DNA of 64,000 bases from Morella rubra (lineage: Eukaryota; Streptophyta; Magnoliopsida; Fagales; Myricaceae): the NCBI GenBank assembly GCA_003952965.2, contig CM025853.1, positions 14,865,540-14,929,539 of the forward strand, in the 5' to 3' direction. Position numbers and translations under genes: made by a program. This document shows, in pieces, positions 34,105-45,400 of the stretch (positions within the stretch are counted from its first letter, which is position 1; the number at the start of each line of letters is the position of its first letter). The notes under the pieces were generated by a model. It had not been told where the DNA came from, did not search any database, and saw nothing but the letters and a program-made list of their open reading frames with translations.

Positions 34105-35050
34105 GTGGGTCATTTACTACCAATTGGGCTTTGCAATGTTGCATATAAGATAGTTTCTAAAATTCTAACCTGTATATTGAAAAATGTCATGCCAAAGCTA
34201 ATCTCTGGTCCTCAGGCAGCATTGGTTCCTGGTCATTTAATACAAGATAATTCGGTTATTGCTCAGGAACTCTTTCATTTTATGAAGCTCAAACAAGGTC
34301 ATAAAGGGTTAGCTGCCCTTAAGTTAGGTATGGAAAAGGCTTATCAAAGACTTGAGTGGAAATTCCTCCTCCACATCTTAAAATGTTTTGGGTTTGCCTC
34401 TCAAAGGATTCGGATGATCGCTCAATGCATCTCTACTGTGAAATTCTCCTTATTACTCAATGGTCGTTCTTTGGTCTTGTCACTCCTCACCGTGGGTTGC
34501 GGCAAGGGGATCCATTGTCCCCGTTCTTATTCATTTTTGGCTACTGAGGTCATCACTCATCTCATTGGTAGGGTTGAACATTTGGGTGTGATTCATGGGA
34601 CCAAAATAGCAAGATCTGTCCCCCCCAGTCACCCATCTTATGTTTGTTGATGATCTTCTACTTTTTTTCCGTGCTAATGGTAAGGAAGGCATGGAAATAA
34701 AAGCTTTGCTTGATCCTTACACCAAATGGTTCAGTCAACTTGTGAATTATTCAAAGTCTGCAATTTTCTATACCATGAATACGCATCCAGAAGTAATTGC
34801 ATCTTTGAGAAATATTTTCCAACATAAGGTCATGGATCCATCTAGTAAGTATCTTGGGCTTCCTCTCTTTATTGAGAGATAAAAAAAAGTGGCTTTTGAG
34901 GACATTTAAGACTAAGGTTTTGACGAAAGCAAGTGGGTGGAAAGCCAAAACTCTTTCCCAAGCAGGACACACCACTTTGATTAAGGTAGTAGCTATTGTG
35001 TTGCAACAATATTGTATGGCTATTTTTCTACTGCCAAAGGGCAGGTGTTA
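34105..35050 (+). pseudogene. LINE ORF2 reverse transcriptase domain
   Basis: The frame 34105-34650 reads LPIGLCNVAYKIVSKILT, then AALVPGHLIQDNSVIAQEL, then MEKAYQRLEWKFLLHILKCF, the palm and fingers of L1 reverse transcriptase. A frame change moves the GLRQGDPLSPFLFI motif into another frame (34500). The catalytic FADD appears as FVDDLLLFFRAN at 34640, with one residue unlike the consensus. Non-functional. Confidence 0.92.
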
Positions 35051-35399
35051 AGACTTGAAATGGATTTTAAAAGATTTTTGGTGGGGGTTTTCTCCCAACA
35101 AATCCTGAAACTTTACTCTTAAGGCTTGGGACGTAATCTACCTTCCAAAGGCGAATGATGGTCTTGGAATTCGTTGCTCATATGAAGTTAACGTAGCATT
35201 GATTGCTATACTCGCATGGAGGACTTTTACACAGCCTGACAACTTTTGTGGCTTGGTTTTGTAAGCTAAATATATCAATGGCTCTACTTCTTTAGCAGTA
35301 GCTCCTCGTTCCACTTCTTCCTGGGTTTGGAAAGGCCTCCTCAAGATTCGAGATATTATTGCGCAGGGCTGATGCATCATTCCCCGTTGTGGTTATCAA

Positions 35400-35980
35400 G
35401 TTGATCTCCAAAATGATCCGTGGCTCTCCTAGCATCCTTAAAAGAAACCTACCTGGAGAACTGATGACCCTTCATTACAGGTGGTTGTAGATTTGGTTGA
35501 CTCGAATAGTGGTTTATGGAATTCTATACTTATTCGTGTTTTGTTTGAAGAAGAATCTACCAAATTTATCCTTCAGCTGCCGGCCCTAAGACCTAATCAG
35601 AGAGATCAGATTATGTAGGCTACTGACCCCCAAGGGGAATTTTCAATCAAGTCAGGGGTTGCTCTGGAACAGGCTAGAGCTATCCTCCACACTTGCAACT
35701 GAACAATCGTCTTTGGACTAAAATTTGGAAACTTGAACTCTAGGATCGCCTCAAACTTCTACTATGGAAATTAGCCTCCAATGCTCTTCCTCTATGTAGT
35801 ATCATGCTCACCATGAATCTTTAAATTTTGCGAACTAGGCTCCTATTCATTATGTTCGAATGGTGTTGAATCACCTCTTCATCTTTTTGTTTTTTGCCCT
35901 GTGGCTAGAGTCCTTTGGCATCAGTCTAGTTGGCCATTGGATATTACTTGGCTGCTGCTTAATTCTATGGAAGACTACAT
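35400..35980 (+). pseudogene. LINE ORF2 zf-RVT-like region, first part
   Basis: Decayed text with DPQGEFSIKSG and SPLHLFVFCPVARVLWHQS, the helical and Cys/His part that follows reverse transcriptase in plant LINEs. It ends at the MULE insertion point and continues at 39963. Confidence 0.75.
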
Positions 35981-35988
35981 TAAATTTA

Positions 35989-36194
35989 GAAAAATTTACT
36001 TTTTAGTTACTAGGTTTTACACCTTTTTTAATTTTAGTCCATAATCTTTCATCCTTGAAAAATTTAGTCCTTTCGTTACTCTGTCGTGAGTCCCATTAAC
36101 GGAATGAGTTTAAACATCAGCAAGACCATACACGTCACTCAATGTGCTCCACCTCAGCTTTTCTGGAAGTTGTCGTTCTCCCCTAAATGACACC
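35989..36194 (+). repeat. Left terminal inverted repeat of the second MULE
   Basis: Matches the complement of 39728-39962 apart from a gap of about 25 bp and scattered changes. Confidence 0.88.
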
Positions 36195-37326
36195 TATTTC
36201 CCACACTAAATGAAACGGTGTGTTACCTTCGGCAGCCTCACCTCAACGCATATGTGTTTGTAAAACCTCATTTAAGCTTGATATTGGCCTTTCAAACTCT
36301 ATACCAGAACGTAGAGAAAACACATAGAAAAGTGAGGAAGAGCTACTGTTGCGACAGGGAAGTTTATCGGTGGTTAGCGATTATCTTTTTCAATGCCTGT
36401 ACAAATTAATGAAAGGAAATAGGTTTCCCCACTTGTCTTTCTAGGATCTATGTCAATGTTTGAGATTTGCGAGTTGCTTCAATTTCTATGCGCCCCTTGT
36501 TTGAGATCTGGGAAATTTTTGCTTATTTTTTGTTTCATTTATCTAGTTTCTGCATCAACTACTTCAATTTATGTTCAATTTCTATGTGGATGTTTGAGAT
36601 CTATGTCTTTGTGAGATTTGTCTTTTTTCAGCTTGACGTTTGAGATCTGTGTCTTCTCTGACAATGTTTGGCCAAAAATCTTCATGCGCTATCATATTAT
36701 AACTGCAAGTGACACATTAAATCTATGAGAAGAAACATCGAAACAAATAGAATGATGCTAAGTTTCAAAACTGCAAGAATAGGGTTTCCACATGTTATCA
36801 GCGAATTTGAAAAGAATGATGCTATGTTTCACCATGACATAGAAATATGATAAATAAATTAAAAAAAAAAAAAGGTACAAATGGGTTAATTACACTAGGA
36901 AAATGCTAATGTGTATATTAAGTCACTAACTTGTATTCAAAACTGTGTGTTTGTAAATTTCAAATTCAACTTTGTGTTTGTAAGTTTTAAATTCAACTCT
37001 TATGTGTTTGTAAAATTCAAATTCAACTACTATGTGTTTGGTTCTATATAATACAACTCCTATGTATTTGTAAGTTTAAAATTGAACTGCTAGGTGTTTA
37101 TAAAATTCAAATTCAACTACTATGCGTTTGTTACTATAATACAACTCCTGTGTTTGTAAATTTCAAACCCTTTCATTTGTTCATCTCTTTTCACATATCA
37201 TCATGAGCACAGGATGCAATTAAAGGTTTTGAAGTAGAACAAAACACCCACTGAACCAATTCTGGTCCTTCTACTCTTGATCCATTCGTTGGAAACCCGA
37301 CTTTCACTTGTATTTATTTACATTAC
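36195..37326. other. Second MULE, upstream of the GRF gene
   Basis: Non-coding. Bases 36930-37165 hold six imperfect copies of a unit of about 40 bp with TGTGTTTGTAA and TTCAAATTCAACT, an imperfect tandem array that may be promoter or 5' region of the GRF gene. Confidence 0.55.
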
Positions 37327-37807
37327 AGCTCACATTCCTCATCTTCCATCACTAATACTAGAGCTTACAGGTCTGTTCTATGTCATTGTGGATTGATAGT
37401 ACCATTGAAGATTTCATGGACTAACTTTAATCCTAGAAGACGTTTCTTTGGGTGCTCGAAGTGGAATGAAAATTTTATAAGTATTCATAGTATTTTCTCT
37501 ATGTGCATATCAAAATAGTTTGTGCTTACCATTTGTCAATCATATGTCACGCATTTTTTTAATAGATCTACCTTCTTGCTTATGTGAATAGAAACACGAG
37601 TCCTGCAACTTCTTTTTATGATATGATCCTCGCACTTGCCCCTTTGGTATGGAGGTTGGACTGTTGTTGACGAAGAAGATAAAGGTGCTGCAAAGCGAAA
37701 ATTTAGAGCTGGAGATTACTGTGAAAAGACTGAAATATATGTGTGGGCTATCTTTGATTACCATTGTTATCATGGGTGTTCTTTGGGTGAGAAGCAATAC
37801 GGTGTAA
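37327..37807 (+). pseudogene. GRF zinc-finger / membrane-tail protein carried by the second MULE
   Basis: A serine-rich N-terminus (SSHSSSSITNTRAYRS, after an AG acceptor or lost start) leads into the first half of a GRF finger, VLCHCGLIVPLKISWTNF then NPRRRFFGCSKW. After an apparent intron (second exon from about 37591) comes the second half, ESCNFFL*YDP, where the conserved Trp codon is TGA. It continues in frame through a helical stretch (LLLTKKIKVLQSENLELEIT) and a hydrophobic tail (LSLITIVIMGVLW) to TAA at 37805-37807. The single stop and the unclear first donor are the only faults I see. The plan matches the gene at 12898-13615. Function unknown; captured host gene and MULE accessory gene are both possible. 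Confidence 0.8.
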
Positions 37808-39727
37808 TCCATCAATAGTTAACCTGAAATGTAATAAGATGTATTAGGTTAGGACTTGTGTCAGTCAGTTAGTGTGTAAGTGTTTTGGAATGTATTGTAT
37901 TAGGTTGGTTCTAGATGTTGTACATACTTTTGTGGATGTATTAGGTTGGTTATGCATGTATTAGGTTGGCTCTGGATGTTAAATGTAATGAAAGAGTTTG
38001 TGTTTCTGGATATGTGTATGTAACTACTTTTGAAGTGCACATAGGAATTGTACACATTATTTCTTATCAATATTATGCAGAATTTCTAGATCCAGATTGC
38101 TGTCAATAATTTTGTCACATTGTTTCTTCAAATAGGCAGAAACCTTCCATTTCTAGTTACATATCAATTAGGATGTCAAATAGTCACATCCAAATTTCTG
38201 TAAAATATTTAGTTACCTTGTTTCTTGAGGAGGCAGTAACCTTCCATGATTTGTTACAAGATGTCAAATATTCACATTCAAAGAATTTGCTGTCAATTTT
38301 TTCCTGAATGGAATCAAGAAACCAAACATTTCATTTCAAATATGAACCCAAAAATTGCTGTCAAATTTTCCCATCCAAAATGCTGTCAAATATCTAGACC
38401 TTGTACATTGTTCCCATATCAAGAAAGCAACCTTACCCAACTAATTACATCTATGCACATTGATGCTCATCAAAAAAAGCATTACATGTAGGATCTAAGA
38501 TCAGCATTACAATCTGCCATAATCATCATCTAGGTATTTTGAACAATTTTTCCAAAAAACATAAAAAAGCTACATGTGTCTATCTTGCAAAAGTTCTGAA
38601 TCAACAAAAACCTTCATCCTAGCATCACAACCTTTATAATATGTCCAGAAATCAGCTGCTTAGCCCACAACGCAAAACTAGCATTTACTCTACATAAGAT
38701 GGGACCACAACTTCCCGTGTGCACAACATCCTCTTGGAATAAAAAATAAAAATTTTGAGAGATGACATAAAGGCGTAACATACTGCAATGTGGGGGACCA
38801 CAAATTTCACTTTCAATAATAAAGGCATCACAGATGTCAATTAAATTCACTACAATACAAAAGGGTACACACTGACATAGAGACATGAAGACCATTTTTT
38901 ATTTACTCATCTGTCTCTATTATGAAACCATGACAAAGCAACGACAATAAAGTATTGTGTCATTCACAATAAATCCAATAAATCCAAATATGACTTGCAA
39001 TATAAAACAAAAACAAACAAAATGGTGCTTGTCTTATCGTACCCACTTCACGCCAACTTTATAACTGCTTGACCCAACACTTTATTGAAATTTGGGTCAT
39101 GCTAGCACAAGTTTGTTTGACTTTTTTACTTTTAAAATCATGGTTGCAGCATTATCTCGCTGTGTGGGGCTCCATTTACTCAGATCTATTACCTTTTAAA
39201 CACACAATACACAGAATATTTGCTTTAACCAACATCATAGTAGTAGACACAATAACCCACGTGAGACAGAATTTAAAAGTCATGCTTATTTACCTCCTGC
39301 CATTGCTGCATCCAAAATGTATCAAGTGTGCCGCCTTTACCGAATCGCAAACTTCGGCCGAATGGGTACCGAATCAAGTATGAACAAATCGCAAATGAGA
39401 TCTGGAGAGAAAAGTGGGCTAGGGTTCAAACAGTTCATGTGTTTGAAAATGCTTACATGAATGGGAAAGATCTGGAAGACGCTAGAAAAAAACACTTAGC
39501 CATTGCGTGGAAAAATTGGGTGGGTGCAAAACGCAGCGTCTCATCTTAATATATCTGCAAGGGGTGCAAAACGTTGCATCTGATATAGAAATGGAAAAGC
39601 TTAGCAAAACTCAGTGTTCTTCAAAGGGATCTGCAACCGAGAGAAAGCACAACGTTACATGGTCTTGGAGGGGAGTCTTCGAGCTGTTCCAAACGCCCCT
39701 CTCATAAATTTTAAATGAGATCTGTTG
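37808..39727. other. Interior of the second MULE without recognised genes
   Basis: AT-rich, with repeated GTATTAGGTTGG text near 37840-37970. No transposase motifs are seen on either strand. Confidence 0.45.
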
Positions 39728-39962
39728 GGTGTCGTTTAGGGGAGAACGACAACTTCCAAAAAAGCTGAGGTGGAGCACATTGAGTGACATGTATGGTCTT
39801 GCTGATGTATAAACTCATTTCGTTAATGGGACTCACGGCAGATTAAGGGAAAGACTAAATTTTTCATGGATGAAGGATTATGGACTAAAATTTGGACCCA
39901 TTATAGTGCAGGACTAAAATTAAAAAGGGTGTAAAACCTAGTGACTAAAAAGCAAATTTCCC
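39728..39962 (-). repeat. Right terminal inverted repeat of the second MULE
   Basis: Inverted partner of 35989-36194, ending exactly at the second TTAAATTTA copy. Confidence 0.88.
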
Positions 39963-40189
39963 TTAAATTTATAATTCTGGATATAAGCGAAATGTCTCTC
40001 CAGGATTCAGACACAAACGTTGTGTTATCAATGCAGCTATTGCTTTTGATACTCTGTGGCAGGCTCGAAATGGAGTGGTTCATTGCTAGGAGATGGTGAC
40101 TCTGCAACACCTCATTGATTCAGTTAAAGTAAGGATGGAAGAACATCTAATAGCATGGTGTGATATGAAACGTGCTCATAATCAGATTT

Positions 40190-40640
40190 GGAAGCCTCCA
40201 GATCGTGGGTGGATGAAAATTAAAACTGATGTTGCAGTGTGTGCAAATGGGTCCTTTATAGCAATGTCTTGCAGAGACTATCACAGTTCCCTTTGTTATG
40301 CTTACATGTAATGAATGCATGCTATGGACTCTTTGCTTTGTGAAGCAATTGCAAGGAAGACTGTGTTGTAACAAGTCCTGGATATAGGCTGGAATCAGGT
40401 TATATTTGAAGGTGATTCTCTTTTACTTTGCAATGAAGTGAATGGGAACTCGACGACTCCCTTGTGGAATATTGCTGCCCAGGTGGATTTCATTAAATCT
40501 GTTTTGCAGCAACATGTTTTGTGGAAGCTCTAGTGGATTCTGCATATAGCTAATTAGATGGCATATCTCTTGGCAAAATGGGTGGTCTCCTCTCCTATTT
40601 TGGGCCCCATCCCCATAGATCGAATCCCTGGATGGATTTT
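40190..40640 (+). pseudogene. LINE ORF2 RNase H domain
   Basis: The frame reads KPPDRGWMKIKTDVAVCANG, then after shifts VIFEGDSLLLCNEVNG and MAYLLAKWVVSSP, the C-terminal RNase H found in many plant L1 LINEs. Stops are present. The A run at 40708-40716 marks the LINE end shortly after. Confidence 0.85.
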
Positions 40641-40717
40641 TTTGTCACTTGTAACCTTTCCTTTTTGGCCTGTTCTCCTTTGGTTTTCGTATTGAAATGT
40701 GAGTTACAAAAAAAAAT

Positions 40718-41271
40718 AGAGTCAAACAGGAGGGTGGCCACCTCGAAGCAATTAGAATTCCTTATTTTCTTTCCACCCAAACACTATTTTCACTCACTAA
40801 TTACCAATTAATCCTCATCAACATCAATGAGCTTTAAATCCTTGCAAAGGGCAGTAGTCGAAAGGATAAAAAAGGGAAAGAAGAAGACATTTCTAGAAGA
40901 AGAAAAAAAAAAAGAAAAATGGTGTTGGCAAAGACAGAAGAGAGAGGTATGATAAAAGTTGGGCAAAATTGGCTCTATTGAGCTACGCCTAGCCACCAAT
41001 CTTTGTATAATATCTTATGAAATAGGTGGCTAAATGATAGCCTTCTAATTTGCAAAAGCAAATCCTGATCAACGGATATAGATGGAATCTTTTCCCCTAT
41101 TACCATCCCCTACCCCCGACACGTACACCCGCATCCTTCCACCTTGAAGTTATGTCGAGAAAGAAGAACAATATCAGATCTAATATATGGTAGATAGTGG
41201 TATGTGATTGATAGGCTTGTCTTGTAATGTGAATAGTTTGCGAACCTTGTATCTGTGAGTTGCATATAAGG
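40718..41271. other. Non-coding stretch
   Basis: AT-rich with a purine run near 40885-40920. No gene or element end is recognised. Confidence 0.4.
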
Positions 41272-42083
41272 TTGTTCAAAAGTGGGCCGAAACCGACTGG
41301 GCCGACCCAAACCGGCCCGAAACTGACTGGGCGGGCCGGTTTTGGACCATCCTGGTTCAGCGGTCGGCCCTAAATTACCTAGAATCGACTGGGTCAAACC
41401 GAACCAAGGGTTTATAGGGAATTTTACTCTTTTTCTTTTTTTTAAAAAAAGTATGTGCCTACGTCGTCCACCACCCCCCCTCTCTCTAAGTCCTTTTTTC
41501 CCCCATTCACCCTCACCCCTCCTTCACTTCTCTCTCTGTGACCCATTGAATCGCACCCGCTTTTGAAAAATTCCTTGCCGTCGCACCACCCTCACTGACT
41601 CACGTCTCTCTCTCTCTCTCACGCCCCTCTCTCTCTCTTTGACCCATTGTCGCCATTCTTTCTCCTCCTGAAATAGGCGTACCCATGATCCAATATTCCA
41701 TTTTCTTGGTTGCAGAGATGTTGAAGAGAAAGGAAAGCTTCATTTTTACCATTGAGGGCTGCCAAGAAAAATGGAGTCTCTCCGTCTCAATTACGAGCAC
41801 CCATCACTGATTGGTTTGTTTTTCTAATACCGAACTTGGATTTTGTGTGATGCCCATCTGAATCTCTGATGTTATATTTGTTGGATTTGTATCTGTTGGA
41901 TTTTGTGTGCTGCCCATATGAAAAACAGGGACCAACCGAACACCGACCAAGGCCGACTGCTGTCAGTCCGGCCGGTCTAGAGACCCGTCGATGCGATTGT
42001 CGGTCCCTATTTTTCAACAACCGAACCCCTCGATTCGGTTGCCGGTAGGGGCTGATAACCGAGGGGTCGGTTTTCACCCCTAG
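41272..42083. mobile_element. GC-rich inverted-repeat element (tentative)
   Basis: Both ends carry CCGACTGGGCC / GGTCGGTT-rich text in opposite orientation (41285-41400 and 41940-42075) and lie between TGCATATA-like flanks (about 41262 and 42085). The centre has CT repeats (41565-41640). It resembles common plant elements with AGGGGTG...CGGTT ends, probably MULE-type, but repeats and flanks are imperfect. Confidence 0.4.
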
Positions 42084-42339
42084 CTGCATATTATCTAATT
42101 AAGTATCCATGTGTATACAGTAGATCATGCTGTCCAACTAAATAGATGAAAATGAAACTTGTCTTGACGCACCTATTAGTCTAGTATTTTCTTTAGGTTA
42201 TATGCGGCTATCCCGACTTTCCAAAAAACAAAAAGTCGCGTTTGGGGTCATGACAATATCTACCGCACCAAATTCACTCATTCATCCAAATAAAGTTCTT
42301 TATCTAGGAAATCCAGTAAGGATATATTTAATGTACGAT

Positions 42340-42345
42340 TTTATT
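42340..42345 (-). terminator. Candidate polyadenylation signal for alpha-galactosidase
   Basis: AATAAA on the minus strand about 90 bases after the stop codon. Plant signals are loose, so this is only a candidate. Confidence 0.4.
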
Positions 42346-42435
42346 TTTCGTATTGATTGTCTTTGGATAAAGATGTTAAAGACGCACTTCTTCTTCTCTT
42401 GTAATATCCCACAATCTTCTTGGAGCATCGTAGCT

Positions 42436-45400
42436 TTAATGGGGAGTTAGGACATACATTTTGCAAGCGTGGGACTCAAGAATGGCAGATAGCTGTCCCC
42501 TGACTGATGATTGTGTTGAATGCTACGCAAATTCAAACGAGTACATTCTAATCAGTACAACATAGGATATATGGTAAGTTCTTGCACGATATACAGATGA
42601 ATTAGATATATATATATATATATATATATCTTACCTCCCATAAGTCTCGTGCCGTAACAACGGTTTCCCACCCAAGGCCTATATCTGACCAATAAGCAGT
42701 AACCATGGCTTTCGATGGACCTCTATTCCATAGGACCACTGCTGTCTTGTTGTTACTGAGAGGACCAGCCCAAACCTGCGTTTTGTGAAAATTATCTTAC
42801 AATTACTTCATTTTCACGATGCCGTGTGGGAACATCCCTTGTAATATTCCAAAATATATATATATATATAAGAAAATGAGAATTATTCGAATGAAAGGAA
42901 AACAAATGGCATTCATGTTACTACATCGGAAACAAAATTATTTTTTTGTTCAAATTGACGAAAAAATTTAACTGCAATGCAAAGTGTCAAAATCTATAAT
43001 TAGTATGTGCAATGTTAAAACAAAGAGATTGGAGTGCAAATTCACTACAAGAATTTTGACTTTTAAAGATGAAATTCTAGTTGATGAAACGAATTTCATC
43101 ACAAAAAATAGAGTTTTGTGACAAATATTAATTTTCGTCACTAAAAATCAACCTTCAGTGACGAATATTTATTTCATACAAAATTTAGTATCCGTGAAGA
43201 ACTCTAAACGTCGTCACAGAAAGAGAACTTGTTGTGACGAAAGTTTTGTCACTTAAAAGGGAAAAAAACTAAGTTAAAAATGTTTTTAGTAACCAAAATG
43301 TTCCTCATGAGGAGTAGAACACTTTTGTGAGGAAATTTTTTGTCACCCAGATGCCGATCATCCTAAAAAAAAAAAAAAATATTTGGTGATAAAATGGTTC
43401 GGGAAGATAACAACGCTTTTGTCACGAAACCATTAATTCACTACCCAGCCGTTCGATCGTCTAAGTGGACCACATATCGTACCAAGAGTTCCATAATGAA
43501 AGTGTCAGGCGCTTCATGGTTATATGGTGCTATGCAAATATATATGATAATGATAAGACGCTTACCTCTAGATCGCCATCCTTCTTAACTACTTTCTTAC
43601 CCTGAACTCCAAGTTCGTCTGTACCGAAAAAAATTTAGTCATACACAATCTCGATGTACTTTAATTCATTTGTTTTCGATCATAAGACCACCCATATTTC
43701 TTCTTTACCTTGATTGACTGCAATAACTTCCTTGTTGCTCAGTAGTTCGATTGTCACATTGTCTAGTGTTCGAACATCGCATCCAATCAGTAAAGGAGCC
43801 TGCAATGAAAATGTCAACAATTTATTATATATGCATCTAAAGTAAGCATTTTGATGCATGCACGAGGCATGCGGAGGATCTCTTAGGCTACCTTAGCAAG
43901 AGCCCATATGCTGAAATGTGAACGATACTCTTCTGTCGTCATGCCTCCATTTCCCACTTCAAGCATATCCGGATCTGACTAACCAATTAGTAAGACAATG
44001 CATGCGATGTGACATTCTTACTACCGCAAGATTATTCCATCCTCTTTTAGGATTGCAGAATCATTGAGGCAACCCTAAATTTGTTTGATAAGAGAGAGAG
44101 AGAGAGAGAGCGACAGGGGTAGAGTGCGTTTAAGGATGGAAAAGTAAGGAGAAATATTGCATAAAGCTTTTAAAATGGTTCGTTCTAAATTTTTCTTTGC
44201 TTAATTTCAAGAATCTTCGATCCCTTTAATATTAACCATAATAGGTCATGGTAGGAACAAAAATTTAATTATATATCAAATGCTAAATAGAAATTTAAAA
44301 TTTATATAATCAAGATATACATATAGATCGTATTAATTATTGTGACTAACCCAGAGGTAAAATAGTTTTGGTAAAGGGTTTTCGAAAAATAAATTACTTG
44401 AATTCCATCATAGTTTGAATTAGACTAATAAAAACAATTAGCAACGTCCAAATAATTAAGGATGAAACAAAATAAGTGGAGAGAAGATAAATGGCCGAAC
44501 AACGTGCTGTTGAGGAAAGCAATTATGTTTGGGGTTTAAAAGAAAATAAAGTGTATTACCGTTCCATCCTCCAGGTCCAGCATAGGAGGCCCATAAGTCG
44601 TTTTTATCCGCTAGAGATGTCATGCTAGAAAGTAGGTGAAAATGTTTTGTTTAACAATTCGGAAGAATGTATATAACAACATTATTCTAGTTGATAGTAC
44701 TCTATCATTTGTGCTAATTTTGGTCATGCATAATATATACATTAAAAATTAAGTGTAAGGAATAAGTATCTCTTTCGCCAGCCCATACTATAGAGGTTTA
44801 ACACGTTGCTTCATAAACTATCAATTTTGATGTATTGTACCTACCAACTACAAATATTTGACACTTTGCATCTTAAACTTATCTTTTGACAATTTCTACC
44901 TTTCAACTACTAATGTTAGATACTTTACAGTCTTCGTCTAATAATAACACTACCTGTGACTTAATGACTTAACAACAATAACATCACCTATGCAAAGTGG
45001 GTTAAGGACATTATCGTTATTTTGGTCTAAAAATGGACCCAAGGTGCAATAGTTGGAGGCAATGGCAAAGCCAAGATATTACTTTTGTTGGAGGGGGGGG
45101 GGGAATAATATAATAATTTTAGCAGCGCCAATATAAAAAACATTAAAAAAACAGAGCTAATCTAAAAATTTTCTCTTATATTTTTGGGGATTGAAGGGAG
45201 GGCTCATGGTCCTACTAACCGCCTGATTTCGCCCTTAGTTGGATGATACAACGTGTTAAAATGGATAGTTTATGGTGCAATATGTAAGTACTACTTCAGC
45301 TAAGGATTAGTGATAGACTAATTAATGTAGTAGATCGAATTATTGTAGACGAAGTCTTTTGTTACGATCTGCCAATAAAAGGTTTAAAGAAAAGGAGTGG

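Larger units (their letters stand above)
35989..39962. mobile_element. Non-autonomous MULE carrying a GRF zinc-finger gene, inserted in the LINE
   Basis: A 3,974-bp element with inverted repeats of about 206 and 235 bp (left 35989-36194, right 39728-39962; both with ACTAGGTTTTACACC and AGCTGAGGTGGAGCACATTG on one or other strand) and a perfect 9-bp duplication TTAAATTTA (35980-35988 and 39963-39971). No transposase is seen. Its terminal repeats differ from those of the MULE at 6860-14223, so it is a separate family. It splits the LINE ORF2 exactly. Confidence 0.92.
31640..40717 (+). mobile_element. L1-type plant LINE, decayed and interrupted by a MULE
   Basis: A plus-strand LINE with ORF1 remnants (31.6-32.8 kb), ORF2 endonuclease (33.0-33.5 kb), reverse transcriptase (34.1-35.0 kb), a zf-RVT-like region (35.4-35.98 kb), then after the inserted MULE (35989-39962) an RNase H domain (about 40190-40640), and a short A run at 40708-40716. 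Without the MULE it is about 5 kb. Many stops and frameshifts. Target duplications were not found because the 5' end is unclear. Confidence 0.85.

Noticed and set aside
39328-39549. 73-residue open frame near the second MULE's right end
   Set aside because: No domain, no splice context and no relation to MULE transposase motifs.
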